Shown here: positions 36,553 through 44,969 of the stretch, piece by piece
How positions within the stretch are numbered: position 1 is the stretch's first letter
How the letters are laid out: every line of letters begins with the position of its first letter
Assembly: GCA_945948185.1 (NCBI GenBank)
Contig: CAMFAL010000002.1
Span: 1-64,000, forward strand
DNA: 64,000 nucleotides
Direction: 5' to 3'
Origin: an uncultured Clostridia bacterium
Lineage (GTDB): Bacteria > Bacillota > Clostridia > Oscillospirales > Oscillospiraceae
Program-made: the position numbers and the translations under genes
The notes under the pieces: generated by a model
Told to the model about the DNA's origin: nothing
Database searches by the model: none
The model's input: the letters and a program-made list of their open reading frames with translations, nothing else

Positions 36553-37625
36553 GGCACCACCGCCGCCACGGAGGACAGCACCGACACCAGTAACAGCAGG
36601 GCGCAGGCACCGGTCATACCCAGTACCAGTCCAAAGGCGCCCCCCAGTCCGTCGATAAGCTTGCAGAGCCCAGGCGCGCCGATGGCCGCCGCCAGGAAGG
36701 CCGTCAGCTTATAGAGGAGATACTGGACCCCCAGCTGCAGAAAGGGGTAGGCGCAGGCCGCCAGAATGGCCAGCATCCCCACCAGGCCGATGGTGTTTTT
36801 CAGCAGCCCGGCCCCCACCAACACTGTCTCCGAAGCCTCGGCGATGATGCCGCCCACCACCGGCACCACCCCGGAGATGGCCGCCTTGGTAACCCGCACC
36901 GCCGCGCCGTCCGCCGCGCCGGAGATGACCCGGGCCACGGAGAGATAAACGGTGAACACCAGCAGCGTGGTGGTCAAGATCCAGGTGAGGATCTTTTTCA
37001 AGCCCTCCGCGATGGCCCCCAGCCGGCTCTCCGGCAGGCAGGCGGCGGCCGCCAGGGCGCCGGTGTAGAGATACACCATGGGTAGCAGCAGCCCGTCCAC
37101 CAGATTCAGCAGCAGGTCCACGAAAAAGACGGTGGTCACCTGCTGCACGGTGGCGGTGGTCACCGCCCCAGAGGCCGCCGTGGCCGCCGCCAGGGTGGGC
37201 AGCAGGGCCTTGGAAAAACGATTCAGCTCTCTGATGGTCTCCGCCCCCAGGCCCATGAGGGAATCCAGGCTTCCCGCCGTCAGCAGCGTAACGGACAGCG
37301 CTCCCGCCATGGGCAGGAACTGGGCACTTTTGCCACCAGCCCCCTGGGAAAACCCCTCCACAGCGGCGCAGAGAACCACCGCCAGCAGCACCGACGCGGC
37401 CCCCCGGGTCCGCTGCCGCAGAACCTCTCCCACCTTGCCCTTTATGTCCTCCAGAATGCGGCCCACACCCCGGGCCAGACCGCTCGCGTCTGCCGGGTCC
37501 GCAAACTCGATCAGGTTCTCCGTTCCTTCCGGCAAAGCCTTCATCAGATCCCGGGGCACCTCCGCCGCGTTGGCCTTTCCCGTCAACAGCAGAAGGGCCA
37601 ACAGCAAAAAGACCCATCGTTTCAT
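36549..37625 (-). CDS. spoIIIAE: Stage III sporulation protein AE
   Basis: MKRWVFLLLALLLLTGKANA...; many TM segments; operon position; start at ATG 37623-37625. Confidence 0.9.
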   Translation of the reverse strand: MKRWVFLLLALLLLTGKANAAEVPRDLMKALPEGTENLIEFADPADASGLARGVGRILEDIKGKVGEVLRQRTRGAASVLLAVVLCAAVEGFSQGAGGKSAQFLPMAGALSVTLLTAGSLDSLMGLGAETIRELNRFSKALLPTLAAATAASGAVTTATVQQVTTVFFVDLLLNLVDGLLLPMVYLYTGALAAAACLPESRLGAIAEGLKKILTWILTTTLLVFTVYLSVARVISGAADGAAVRVTKAAISGVVPVVGGIIAEASETVLVGAGLLKNTIGLVGMLAILAACAYPFLQLGVQYLLYKLTAFLAAAIGAPGLCKLIDGLGGAFGLVLGMTGACALLLLVSVLSSVAAVVP

Positions 37626-38011
37626 TTCATCAGCTCCAGCAGCAATGTCAATACCGCCCGCAGCAGGGGCAGAGCCACCAGCAGGGCGCAGACCGCCCCT
37701 GCCGTTTCCACCACGGCACCCAGGGCGGATTCCCCGGCGTCCCGGCAGAGGGTGCTCCCCACCTTCACCACCAGTGCGATGCCCACGGTCTTGTACAGGG
37801 GGATAAACAGCTCCTGAGAGACGCCGCTGCGCTCCCCCAACTCCGTCAGGAAGGACAGCAGCTCCTCCAGCGCCCCTGCCAGATACAGCAGCACGGCAGC
37901 CACGGCGGCCAGGGTCAGCAGCAGCGCCAGCTCGGAACTGCCCCGCCGCACCACCACCGCCAGCAGCGCCCCCACCACACAGAGGGCTGTGATCTGGAAC
38001 ACCTGCTCCAT
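37622..38011 (-). CDS. spoIIIAD: Stage III sporulation protein AD
   Basis: MEQVFQITALCVVGALLAVVVRRGSSELALLLTLAAVAAVLLYL. Confidence 0.9.
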   Translation of the reverse strand: MEQVFQITALCVVGALLAVVVRRGSSELALLLTLAAVAAVLLYLAGALEELLSFLTELGERSGVSQELFIPLYKTVGIALVVKVGSTLCRDAGESALGAVVETAGAVCALLVALPLLRAVLTLLLELMK

Positions 38012-38013
38012 GG

Positions 38014-38208
38014 CTAAAACCGGAACAGGGTCTTGATGAGGTTGAACAGGTCACTGATCTCCTGCACCAGGATCATCAGCACCACCACCAGACCCGCCAG
38101 GGTGGTCATCATGGCCTGCTCCTCCCGCCCGGACCGCACCAGCAGCTGGTTCAGCACCGCCACCAGAATGCCGATGGCGGCGATCTTGAAAATCAGATCC
38201 ACATCCAT
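38014..38208 (-). CDS. spoIIIAC: Stage III sporulation protein AC
   Basis: MDVDLIFKIAAIGILVAVLNQLLVRSGREEQAMMTTLAGLVVVLMILVQEISDLFNLIKTLF. Confidence 0.95.
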   Translation of the reverse strand: MDVDLIFKIAAIGILVAVLNQLLVRSGREEQAMMTTLAGLVVVLMILVQEISDLFNLIKTLFRF

Positions 38209-38217
38209 ACTTGTCCC

Positions 38218-38712
38218 TCAAATCAGTAAAATCACCAGCAGCGCCGCTCCGGAAAAGCACAGGGCGGCCGTCCGCCGGTCGCGCTCCGGGCGCTGGCGCT
38301 CCAACTCCTCGGCACTCTTTGCCAGCGCGGCAATGACAAGGGATATCCCCTTACACACGCTCTCCTCGTCGCCACGGAGTGTCAGCCCCTCCAAGGCCTC
38401 CCGTTCCCTGGGAGCCAAAGGCAGCAGCCGGACGCCAACCCGCCAGGCCGCCTCCAATCCCTCTCCCTGCCGGGCAGCCTCGGCAGACCGCTGAAACAGG
38501 GCGGCGGTCTCCGGCCCCCGGCAGTCCGCCGCCAGAGCCTCCAGCAGCAGAGGCAGCGGCGTCCGGGCCATACGGATCTCCTCCCGCATCCGCCGCAGAG
38601 CGGCCAGCAGGTCCCCCATGACCATCCGGGTCCGCCGCTGTTCCGCCAGGGCCATGAGCCAGAACATCAGTCCTCCGCCCAGCACGCAGGCACTTCCCAG
38701 CAGCTTTATCAT
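38218..38712 (-). CDS. spoIIIAB: Stage III sporulation protein AB
   Basis: N-terminal TM, basic helical region, operon position between AA and AC. Confidence 0.85.
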   Translation of the reverse strand: MIKLLGSACVLGGGLMFWLMALAEQRRTRMVMGDLLAALRRMREEIRMARTPLPLLLEALAADCRGPETAALFQRSAEAARQGEGLEAAWRVGVRLLPLAPREREALEGLTLRGDEESVCKGISLVIAALAKSAEELERQRPERDRRTAALCFSGAALLVILLI

Positions 38713-39653
38713 GGCAGTTCCTCCACTTCATAGGCCCGTCCCCCGTCCGTCCGAACGATGCGGACCGCCATGCGGAACACCCGGTCCTCCAGCAGCCGGC
38801 GGTACAGGGGCTTTTCCAGCAGCTCCGCCACGTCCGCCGCGTGGATGGTGGCCAGCAGCCGCACGCCGCACCCGGCCGCCAGGGACATGGCCCGCACATC
38901 CTCCGGCACCGTGATCTCGTCCACGGCGATGACCTGGGGATTCATGGCCCGCAGCACCAGGGGGATGCCCAGGGCCTTGGGACAGGCGTCCAGAACATCG
39001 GTCTGAGGCCCCACATCCATCTGGGGCTTGCCCCGGTACATCACCGCCACCTCTCCCCGCTCATCGATGAGGGCCACCCGCCGGGGACCGTAGGGCTCCA
39101 CGCCCTCCGACAGCCGCCGCACCAGGTCCCGCAGCAGGGTGGTCTTTCCCCCTCCCGGCGGAGACAGGATCAGGGTGCTGCAAAGCTCCCCGTCCCGGAA
39201 CAGCTCCGGGGCCAGGCCGTCGGCGATCCCCGGCTGCTGCCGGGCAATGCGCACCGCCGCTGAGGAAAAATTTTTCAGATTCGTGTTCGTGCCTTCCTTC
39301 ATGACCGCCGTGCCGCACAGCCCCACCCGGAAACCGCCCCGCACGGATAGGTATCCCTCCCGCAGGGTCTCCGCCGCCGCGTAGCGGGAAAATTCGGTGG
39401 CGATGTCGCAGAGGGTGTCCAGCTCCTCCGGCTCCACCACCGCGTCAAACACCGCCTCCCCCGACGGAAGCAACACCGTCATGGGCTGTCCGGCCCGCAG
39501 GCGGAATTCCTCCGCCGTTCCCTTCTGGTCCTCCGGCAGTGCCAGAGCCAGTTTCCGCAGCCGCACCGGCAGCACGGACGCCGCCTCCTCATATCGCAGA
39601 ACCCTCTGATCTTTTTTCAAGGGTGTTCCCTCCCTGTTTGTTCGTTGCTCCAT
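38709..39653 (-). CDS. spoIIIAA: Stage III sporulation protein AA (AAA ATPase)
   Basis: LILSPPGGGKTTLLRDLVRRLSEG, VALIDERGEVAVMYRG; start trimmed to MEQRTNREG because the upstream extension lies in the palindromic repeat. Confidence 0.93.
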   Translation of the reverse strand: MEQRTNREGTPLKKDQRVLRYEEAASVLPVRLRKLALALPEDQKGTAEEFRLRAGQPMTVLLPSGEAVFDAVVEPEELDTLCDIATEFSRYAAAETLREGYLSVRGGFRVGLCGTAVMKEGTNTNLKNFSSAAVRIARQQPGIADGLAPELFRDGELCSTLILSPPGGGKTTLLRDLVRRLSEGVEPYGPRRVALIDERGEVAVMYRGKPQMDVGPQTDVLDACPKALGIPLVLRAMNPQVIAVDEITVPEDVRAMSLAAGCGVRLLATIHAADVAELLEKPLYRRLLEDRVFRMAVRIVRTDGGRAYEVEELP

Positions 39654-39691
39654 CCTATGAGGGCTCGTCCCGCTGTATGCCACGGATTTTT

Positions 39692-39840
39692 CCGCGAAAA
39701 AAGCGGCTGTCAGAAATGAACAGCTCCAGTAAAAACGGACAATAGACAAAAGGCCCCCTATGTAGGTATTGTCCTACATGGGTGCCTTTTTGTACTGTCC
39801 GTACAACTTGGGCCGGTTCAAAATGACAGCCGCCTTTCCC
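39692..39840. repeat. Complete imperfect palindromic repeat element
   Basis: Minus strand GCGGCTGTCATTTTGAAC...ATGTAGG-ACAATA-CCTACAT...GTTCATTTCTGACAGCCGC; ~60-nt arms; one arm repeated at window start. Confidence 0.85.
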
Positions 39841-39845
39841 ACTGT

Positions 39846-40832
39846 TCACTTGTTCAGCTCCGTCTCACAGCGCTCCCCATGGGCCATCTCCCAGATTCCC
39901 CGGATGCCGCAGCGCACCATGCTGGTGACGGCAGCGTCGGTGTAGAAGGCCATGTGCTGGGTCATGATGACGTTGCGGAACTGGTGGAGATAGAACCAGT
40001 TCCGGTTGGGGAGGATGTCGGTGCGGTGGTCCTCATGGATGATGCCCTCGTCCCCCTCGCAGGTGTCCATACCCAGGGCGCCGATCTTCTCGCTCTCAAT
40101 GCCCTCCACCAGGGCCTCGATATCCGCCAGCTCTCCCCGGGAGCAGTTCAGGATTACCACGCCGTCCTTCATCTTGGCGATGGCCTCCCGGTCGATGATG
40201 TGGCGGTTGGAGTCCAACAGTGGCATGTGGAGAGAGATCACGTCCGCCTGGGCCAGCAGAGTCTCGAAGTCCACGTAGGTCACCAGCTGCTTTACCGCCG
40301 GGTTTTCGTACTTATCAAAGGCGATAATACGGCACCCAAAGCCGGAGAGGTTCCGGATCACCTGGGTGCCGATTTTCCCGGTGCCGATGATGCCTACCGT
40401 CAGGTCTTTCATTTCCCGGCCCTGAAGCCCCTGCAGGGAGAAGTCGTTGACCTGCCCCCGCCACATGGCCTGTTTATAGTGCCGCAGGCACATGAGCAGC
40501 AGCATCACCGTGAAATCCGCCACGCCGTTGGGGGCGTAGCTGGCGTTGCAGACCCGAATGCCCACCGCTTTGGCGTGGGCCAGGTCGATGTGGTCATAGC
40601 CCACGGTGCGGGTGGAGAGGTATTCCACCCCCATGGCCCGCCAGGCGTCCAGCAGCGCCGCGTCGATGCGGCCCTGTCCCAGGATAGAGATCCCCAGGCA
40701 ACCCTCCGCCAGTCCGGCGTTTTCCAAAGTTGGGACCTCCGACGTTACCGTCAGCTCCACGCCCAGCTCCCGGCTCTGACAGTCCAGCTCCGCCCGTTCA
40801 TCCTGCCGCGCCTCGTACACCACGATCTTCAT
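39846..40832 (-). CDS. D-isomer-specific 2-hydroxyacid dehydrogenase (D-lactate dehydrogenase-like)
   Basis: MKIVVYEARQDE...STRTVGYDHIDL...LTVGIIGTGKIGTQVIRNLSGFG...GVVILNCSRGELAD. Confidence 0.92.
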   Translation of the reverse strand: MKIVVYEARQDERAELDCQSRELGVELTVTSEVPTLENAGLAEGCLGISILGQGRIDAALLDAWRAMGVEYLSTRTVGYDHIDLAHAKAVGIRVCNASYAPNGVADFTVMLLLMCLRHYKQAMWRGQVNDFSLQGLQGREMKDLTVGIIGTGKIGTQVIRNLSGFGCRIIAFDKYENPAVKQLVTYVDFETLLAQADVISLHMPLLDSNRHIIDREAIAKMKDGVVILNCSRGELADIEALVEGIESEKIGALGMDTCEGDEGIIHEDHRTDILPNRNWFYLHQFRNVIMTQHMAFYTDAAVTSMVRCGIRGIWEMAHGERCETELNK

Positions 40833-40949
40833 TGTCAGCCATCTCCTTGTAGAAATCATCATTCGTGATTGTAATACAGAAAAGTTTGGCTTGAAACCGC
40901 CGTTTTTCCATGATATCATAAGATAAAATGATACTTTGGAGGGACATCC

Positions 40950-41840
40950 ATGAACATCAACCAGCTGCGGTACTTCGTGGCGGTGGCGGAGCAGCGCAGC
41001 TTCACCAAGGCCGCCAACCAATATTACCTCTCCCAGACTGCCGTCACCCAGCAGGTGCGGGCTCTGGAGGAGACCCTGGGGGTCCAGCTGCTGGACCGCA
41101 ACAGCCGTCCCGTCTCCCTGACCCCCGCCGGGGCCGTGTTCCTGACGGAGGCCAAGGCCATCCTGGAGCGGATGAACTCCGCTGTCAGCCGGGCTCGGGA
41201 CGCCTCTACCGGACTGGTGGGCTCTGTCCGCATCGGCTACACAAAGGGCTACGAGCGCAGCGACCTGTCCAACAAGCTGCGGGCCTTCCACCGGGACTAT
41301 CCCAACATCCTGCTGACCTGCTTCCGCTGCGACACCGACATGCTGGCAGCAGGCCTGCTGAACGGCGAATACGATATCATCTTCACCTGGGACAGCACCA
41401 ACATCCGTCAGGACAGCCAGGTAGAGCTCCGCCTGGTGGAGCGGGCCCGGCTGGTAGTGGCTCTATATGGCAGCCACCCCTTCGCCCGCCGCACCGCCCT
41501 GCACCGGTCGGAGCTGAAAAACGAGACCATCCTCTTTATGACCCCCTCCAGCACCGGCTCCTCCTTCGGTGATGACCACTTCATGCAGCTCTACCAGCAG
41601 GCGGGCTACCTCCCCAACATTCTGCTGCGCTCCAACGATGTGGAGAGCATCCTGATGATGGTGGCGGCGGAGGAGGGCATCTCCATCCTTCCCGCCTACT
41701 GCACCGACAAGCTGACCAACGCCGACAACCTGATTTTCGTCCCGCTGCTGGGAGATGAGGAGACGGAGGATATCCTGGCCGTCTGGCGGAAGGATGACCC
41801 CAGTCAGGCCCTCCGCCACTTCCTGGAGCGGGTCCTGTAA
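40950..41840 (+). CDS. LysR family transcriptional regulator
   Basis: MNINQLRYFVAVAEQRSFTKAANQYYLSQTAVTQQVRALEETLGVQLLDRNSRPVSLTPAG. Confidence 0.95.
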   Translation: MNINQLRYFVAVAEQRSFTKAANQYYLSQTAVTQQVRALEETLGVQLLDRNSRPVSLTPAGAVFLTEAKAILERMNSAVSRARDASTGLVGSVRIGYTKGYERSDLSNKLRAFHRDYPNILLTCFRCDTDMLAAGLLNGEYDIIFTWDSTNIRQDSQVELRLVERARLVVALYGSHPFARRTALHRSELKNETILFMTPSSTGSSFGDDHFMQLYQQAGYLPNILLRSNDVESILMMVAAEEGISILPAYCTDKLTNADNLIFVPLLGDEETEDILAVWRKDDPSQALRHFLERVL

Positions 41841-41925
41841 CGCTCCGCACCCTTTCCGGGCCATTGCATACACTGGATTGAAAGAAGCCTTTTCTTTCAT
41901 CAGCTACTTATTAGGAGGTATTGCA

Positions 41926-42774
41926 ATGCCCGAGAAAGTTATGCCCGGTCCCGTGGAGGACGCCAGCGGCATCCGTGAGGCGGTTTGCATCCATACCCGA
42001 AAGATCTATGATTCCTGCCGGGACAAAGATTGTATTGAGGATCTGCGGTTTTATCCCAAGCTGCAGTATGTGGATGTCATCAACCGCGCCCTGTCCGTGA
42101 AGGGCGGCTGCGCCCATCTGCTGTACGTATACGTGGACGTGGAGCCCGTCAGCTTCAACCGGGGCTTTTACACCGTGGATATGCGGTTCTTCTACTCCGT
42201 GACCCTCCAGGCCTACCTGAGCAGCCCGGTGCCGGTGACGGTGGAGGGCCTGTGCGTCTTTGACAAGCGGGTGCTCCTCTTCGGCAGTGAGGGGAACGCC
42301 AAGATTTTCTCCTCCGAGCTGCGTACCGGCGAGCCGGATCTGCAGATGATGCGCCGGGCCAACGCCCCTGTGGCCGTTGTCGAGGCAGTGGACCCCATCG
42401 TGCTGGACGCCCGCCTGCTGGAGGGCTGCGGCCGCCGGGACTGCGACTGCGACCTGTGCGAGGTACCCGCCTTCGTCAACAGCTGCTTCGACGGGGAGCT
42501 GTCCAGCGGTGACGATTCCCGCCGCATCTACGTGACCCTGGGCCAGTTCTCCATCGTCCGCCTGGAGCGGGATTCCCAACTGCTGATCCCGGTTTACGAC
42601 TACTGCATGCCCGAAAAGGACTGCACCTGCGGCACCGGCGGCGGCTGCAACGAGGACCCCTGCAGCATTTTCCGCAACATTTCCTTCCCGGTGGGCGAGT
42701 TCTTCCCTCCCAACACCATCCGCAAGACCGACGATTACGAGGGCGCCAAGTTCTGCGGCGCCTGCAGTCAGTAA
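41926..42774 (+). CDS. Conserved-looking Cys-rich protein of unknown function
   Basis: SD aggaggtattgcaATG; CIHTRKIYDSCRDKDCIEDLRF, GCGRRDCDCDLCEV, CMPEKDCTCGTGGGCNEDPC, FCGACSQ. Confidence 0.8.
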   Translation: MPEKVMPGPVEDASGIREAVCIHTRKIYDSCRDKDCIEDLRFYPKLQYVDVINRALSVKGGCAHLLYVYVDVEPVSFNRGFYTVDMRFFYSVTLQAYLSSPVPVTVEGLCVFDKRVLLFGSEGNAKIFSSELRTGEPDLQMMRRANAPVAVVEAVDPIVLDARLLEGCGRRDCDCDLCEVPAFVNSCFDGELSSGDDSRRIYVTLGQFSIVRLERDSQLLIPVYDYCMPEKDCTCGTGGGCNEDPCSIFRNISFPVGEFFPPNTIRKTDDYEGAKFCGACSQ

Positions 42775-42775
42775 G

Positions 42776-42808
42776 AAAAACAGCCGCCCGTTTCGGGCGG
42801 CTGTCTTA
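42776..42808. terminator. Bidirectional terminator
   Basis: CAGCCGCCCG-ttt-CGGGCGGCTG between convergent genes. Confidence 0.8.
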
Positions 42809-42816
42809 TGCTCTGC

Positions 42817-43920
42817 TCAGGAAAGTGTGAAGCTGCTGGTATCCGGGTCCATGACGCACACATAGCTGCTGCCCTGGCCCAGGGTCAGAGGCGTGCCGTC
42901 CGCCAGCGTATAGACCAGCTGGCCGTTGCGGTCAGCCTTGCTCCACCGGATAGAAACGCTCTTGCCGCCGCAGAAGAAGGTCCCCTCTCCGCTGCCGGAG
43001 GTCCGCACCTTCAATCGGCCGTAGGTGTCCCCGGGAATGACGGAGATATCCGTCTCCAGGAACAGCACATTGACGGCGGACACCTGCTCCTTGGTGGCGC
43101 CGTCGGTGTGGGCCTTGCCGTACTGGCTCACCAGGTACTTGCCGCTGGCCTCGTCATAGTCAAAGAGGCCGGTCTTGTAGGAGGTGTATTTCAGCGTCAC
43201 ATGCCGGGCCTCCGTGCCGTTCACCGGGGTTCCGTCCTCCGCGAAGGCCTGGGTGTAGGCATAGCCCTCCTTGTGCTCGGTTCGGAAGTGGTCCGCGTCC
43301 AGGTACTCCTGCACCTTCTCGCCGGAGGTCACCAGGGTATGCTCGTAGTCCATGGTCTTGCGGCGCTCCTTGTCCCGCCAGAAGATCTTGGCGTCAGAGC
43401 CGCCGTTGACGCCGTCCATGTTGTCCACCTTCCATGATTTCAGGTCCTGGTACGCTTCGGGGCTGCCGCCGGCGTGGACGTACAGGGCGTCATGGCCCAA
43501 TGCCAGTTCGATGTAATAGGGCCGGGCGGAGCGGATGCTGCCCAGGGTCCCCACACCCTCCAGGCTCTGGAACACGCCCAGCATCCGGGTGATGCCGCCC
43601 TCTGCGGGAACCTCGTAGATGATATCCGCCTGGGAGATGCCCAACTGGGGCTGGGCCGCTTTCAGGTTGTTGAACATGACGGCCACCGGACGGTTTTTCT
43701 CATATTCCGGTTCCATGGGCAGGCCCGTCAACGGGTTGGTACCGGCAGGACCGGCAGGCTCCGGTTCCGGCTCAGGTTGGGGTTCGGGTTCTGGTTCAGG
43801 CTCCTCAATGGGAGTGGGCTCCACCGCCGGTTCCGCGGGCTCCTCCTCTTTTCCGCCGCACCCGGTCAGTGCCAGAACCATCCAGACCGCCAGGAACATC
43901 GCTGCCGCTCGCTTCTTCAT
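42817..43920 (-). CDS. DUF3048-type (YerB-like) lipoprotein
   Basis: Lipobox LALTGCG; NPLTGLPMEPEYEKNRPVAVMFNNLKAAQPQLGISQADIIYEVPAEGGITRMLGVF. Confidence 0.9.
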   Translation of the reverse strand: MKKRAAAMFLAVWMVLALTGCGGKEEEPAEPAVEPTPIEEPEPEPEPQPEPEPEPAGPAGTNPLTGLPMEPEYEKNRPVAVMFNNLKAAQPQLGISQADIIYEVPAEGGITRMLGVFQSLEGVGTLGSIRSARPYYIELALGHDALYVHAGGSPEAYQDLKSWKVDNMDGVNGGSDAKIFWRDKERRKTMDYEHTLVTSGEKVQEYLDADHFRTEHKEGYAYTQAFAEDGTPVNGTEARHVTLKYTSYKTGLFDYDEASGKYLVSQYGKAHTDGATKEQVSAVNVLFLETDISVIPGDTYGRLKVRTSGSGEGTFFCGGKSVSIRWSKADRNGQLVYTLADGTPLTLGQGSSYVCVMDPDTSSFTLS

Positions 43921-44080
43921 GTGGCCGCCGCCTTTCTTTATTATGGTAACCTATATGATACCAGTCTCTGCCAGAAGCGTCAAGGCAAATTCCACTCTTT
44001 TTCGATTTCGCTCTGTACAAACCGCCACCAGATGCGGTATACTATTGACAAATATCAGACAACATCTGGAGGTGCTGCTT

Positions 44081-44614
44081 ATGGCCGGTCAGGGATTCAT
44101 CCATGACAAGCTGGAACTGAAATTCCTCATTCTCTATATCGCCGCCCGGGTCATCGAGCCCATCCCCTTCGACACCATGCTGGATCTGACCATGTGCGAC
44201 GACGCCGTGGACTATTTCGACTTTACCGAGTGCCTGCGGGACCTGGTGGATACGGAGCATCTGACTCTCTCTCAGGACGGGCTTTACGCCATCACGGAAA
44301 AGGGTCTGCGGAACAGCAAGATCTGCGAAAGCAGCCTAGCCTACTCCGTGCGGCTGCGGTGCGACAAGAATCTGGAGGTCTGGAACCGTAAGCTGCGCCG
44401 CAAGAGCCAGGTGAAGGCCTCCTGGGAGCCCCGGCCCAACGGCACCTACACCGTGCGGCTGTCTCTGGATGACGACGCGGGCAGCCTCATGGACCTGAAG
44501 CTCATGGCCGTCCGGGAGGACATGGCAAAGCTGCTGGCGGGCCGCTTCCGGCAATCCCCGGAAAAGCTCTACGGCCAGATCATGAACCTGCTGCTGGAGA
44601 ATGGTGAAAAGTAA
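44081..44614 (+). CDS. DUF4364 family protein
   Basis: KLELKFLILYIAARVIEPIPFDTMLDLTMCDDAVDYFDFTECLRDLVDTEHL. Confidence 0.85.
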   Translation: MAGQGFIHDKLELKFLILYIAARVIEPIPFDTMLDLTMCDDAVDYFDFTECLRDLVDTEHLTLSQDGLYAITEKGLRNSKICESSLAYSVRLRCDKNLEVWNRKLRRKSQVKASWEPRPNGTYTVRLSLDDDAGSLMDLKLMAVREDMAKLLAGRFRQSPEKLYGQIMNLLLENGEK

Positions 44615-44645
44615 ACGTACCGGCGAATAAAAAAGGAGCGTTCTG

Positions 44646-44939
44646 ATGGACATGGTCCTCTTTCTCGGAAAACTGCAAAGCTGGTTCAACATCTTCTATA
44701 TCTTCATTCTTCCGTTTCTCGGCGGTATCCAGCTGCGCCTTCTCCTGAGGCGGCGCAAATACGCATGGGTCTTGACCGCTGTCTTTGACATCCTCGCGGT
44801 CAGCCTGCTCTGGTGGGTGAAAACAACGCCCCAGCGCGGCTACGAAGGACCCGGTCTCTTTTCCTTGCAGCTTTTGCTTATCACCCTTGGCTCTTTGCTG
44901 ACAGGCTTGGCCTGCCGCTTAAAGTTGAACAAGAAATAA
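44646..44939 (+). CDS. Small membrane protein, unknown function
   Basis: 97 aa, three hydrophobic segments, followed by a strong terminator. Confidence 0.6.
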   Translation: MDMVLFLGKLQSWFNIFYIFILPFLGGIQLRLLLRRRKYAWVLTAVFDILAVSLLWWVKTTPQRGYEGPGLFSLQLLLITLGSLLTGLACRLKLNKK

Positions 44940-44969
44940 AAAAACAGCCGCTTATGCGGCTGTTTTTTT
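44937..44969. terminator. Bidirectional terminator
   Basis: AAAAAAACAGCCGC-ttat-GCGGCTGTTTTTTT. Confidence 0.92.
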
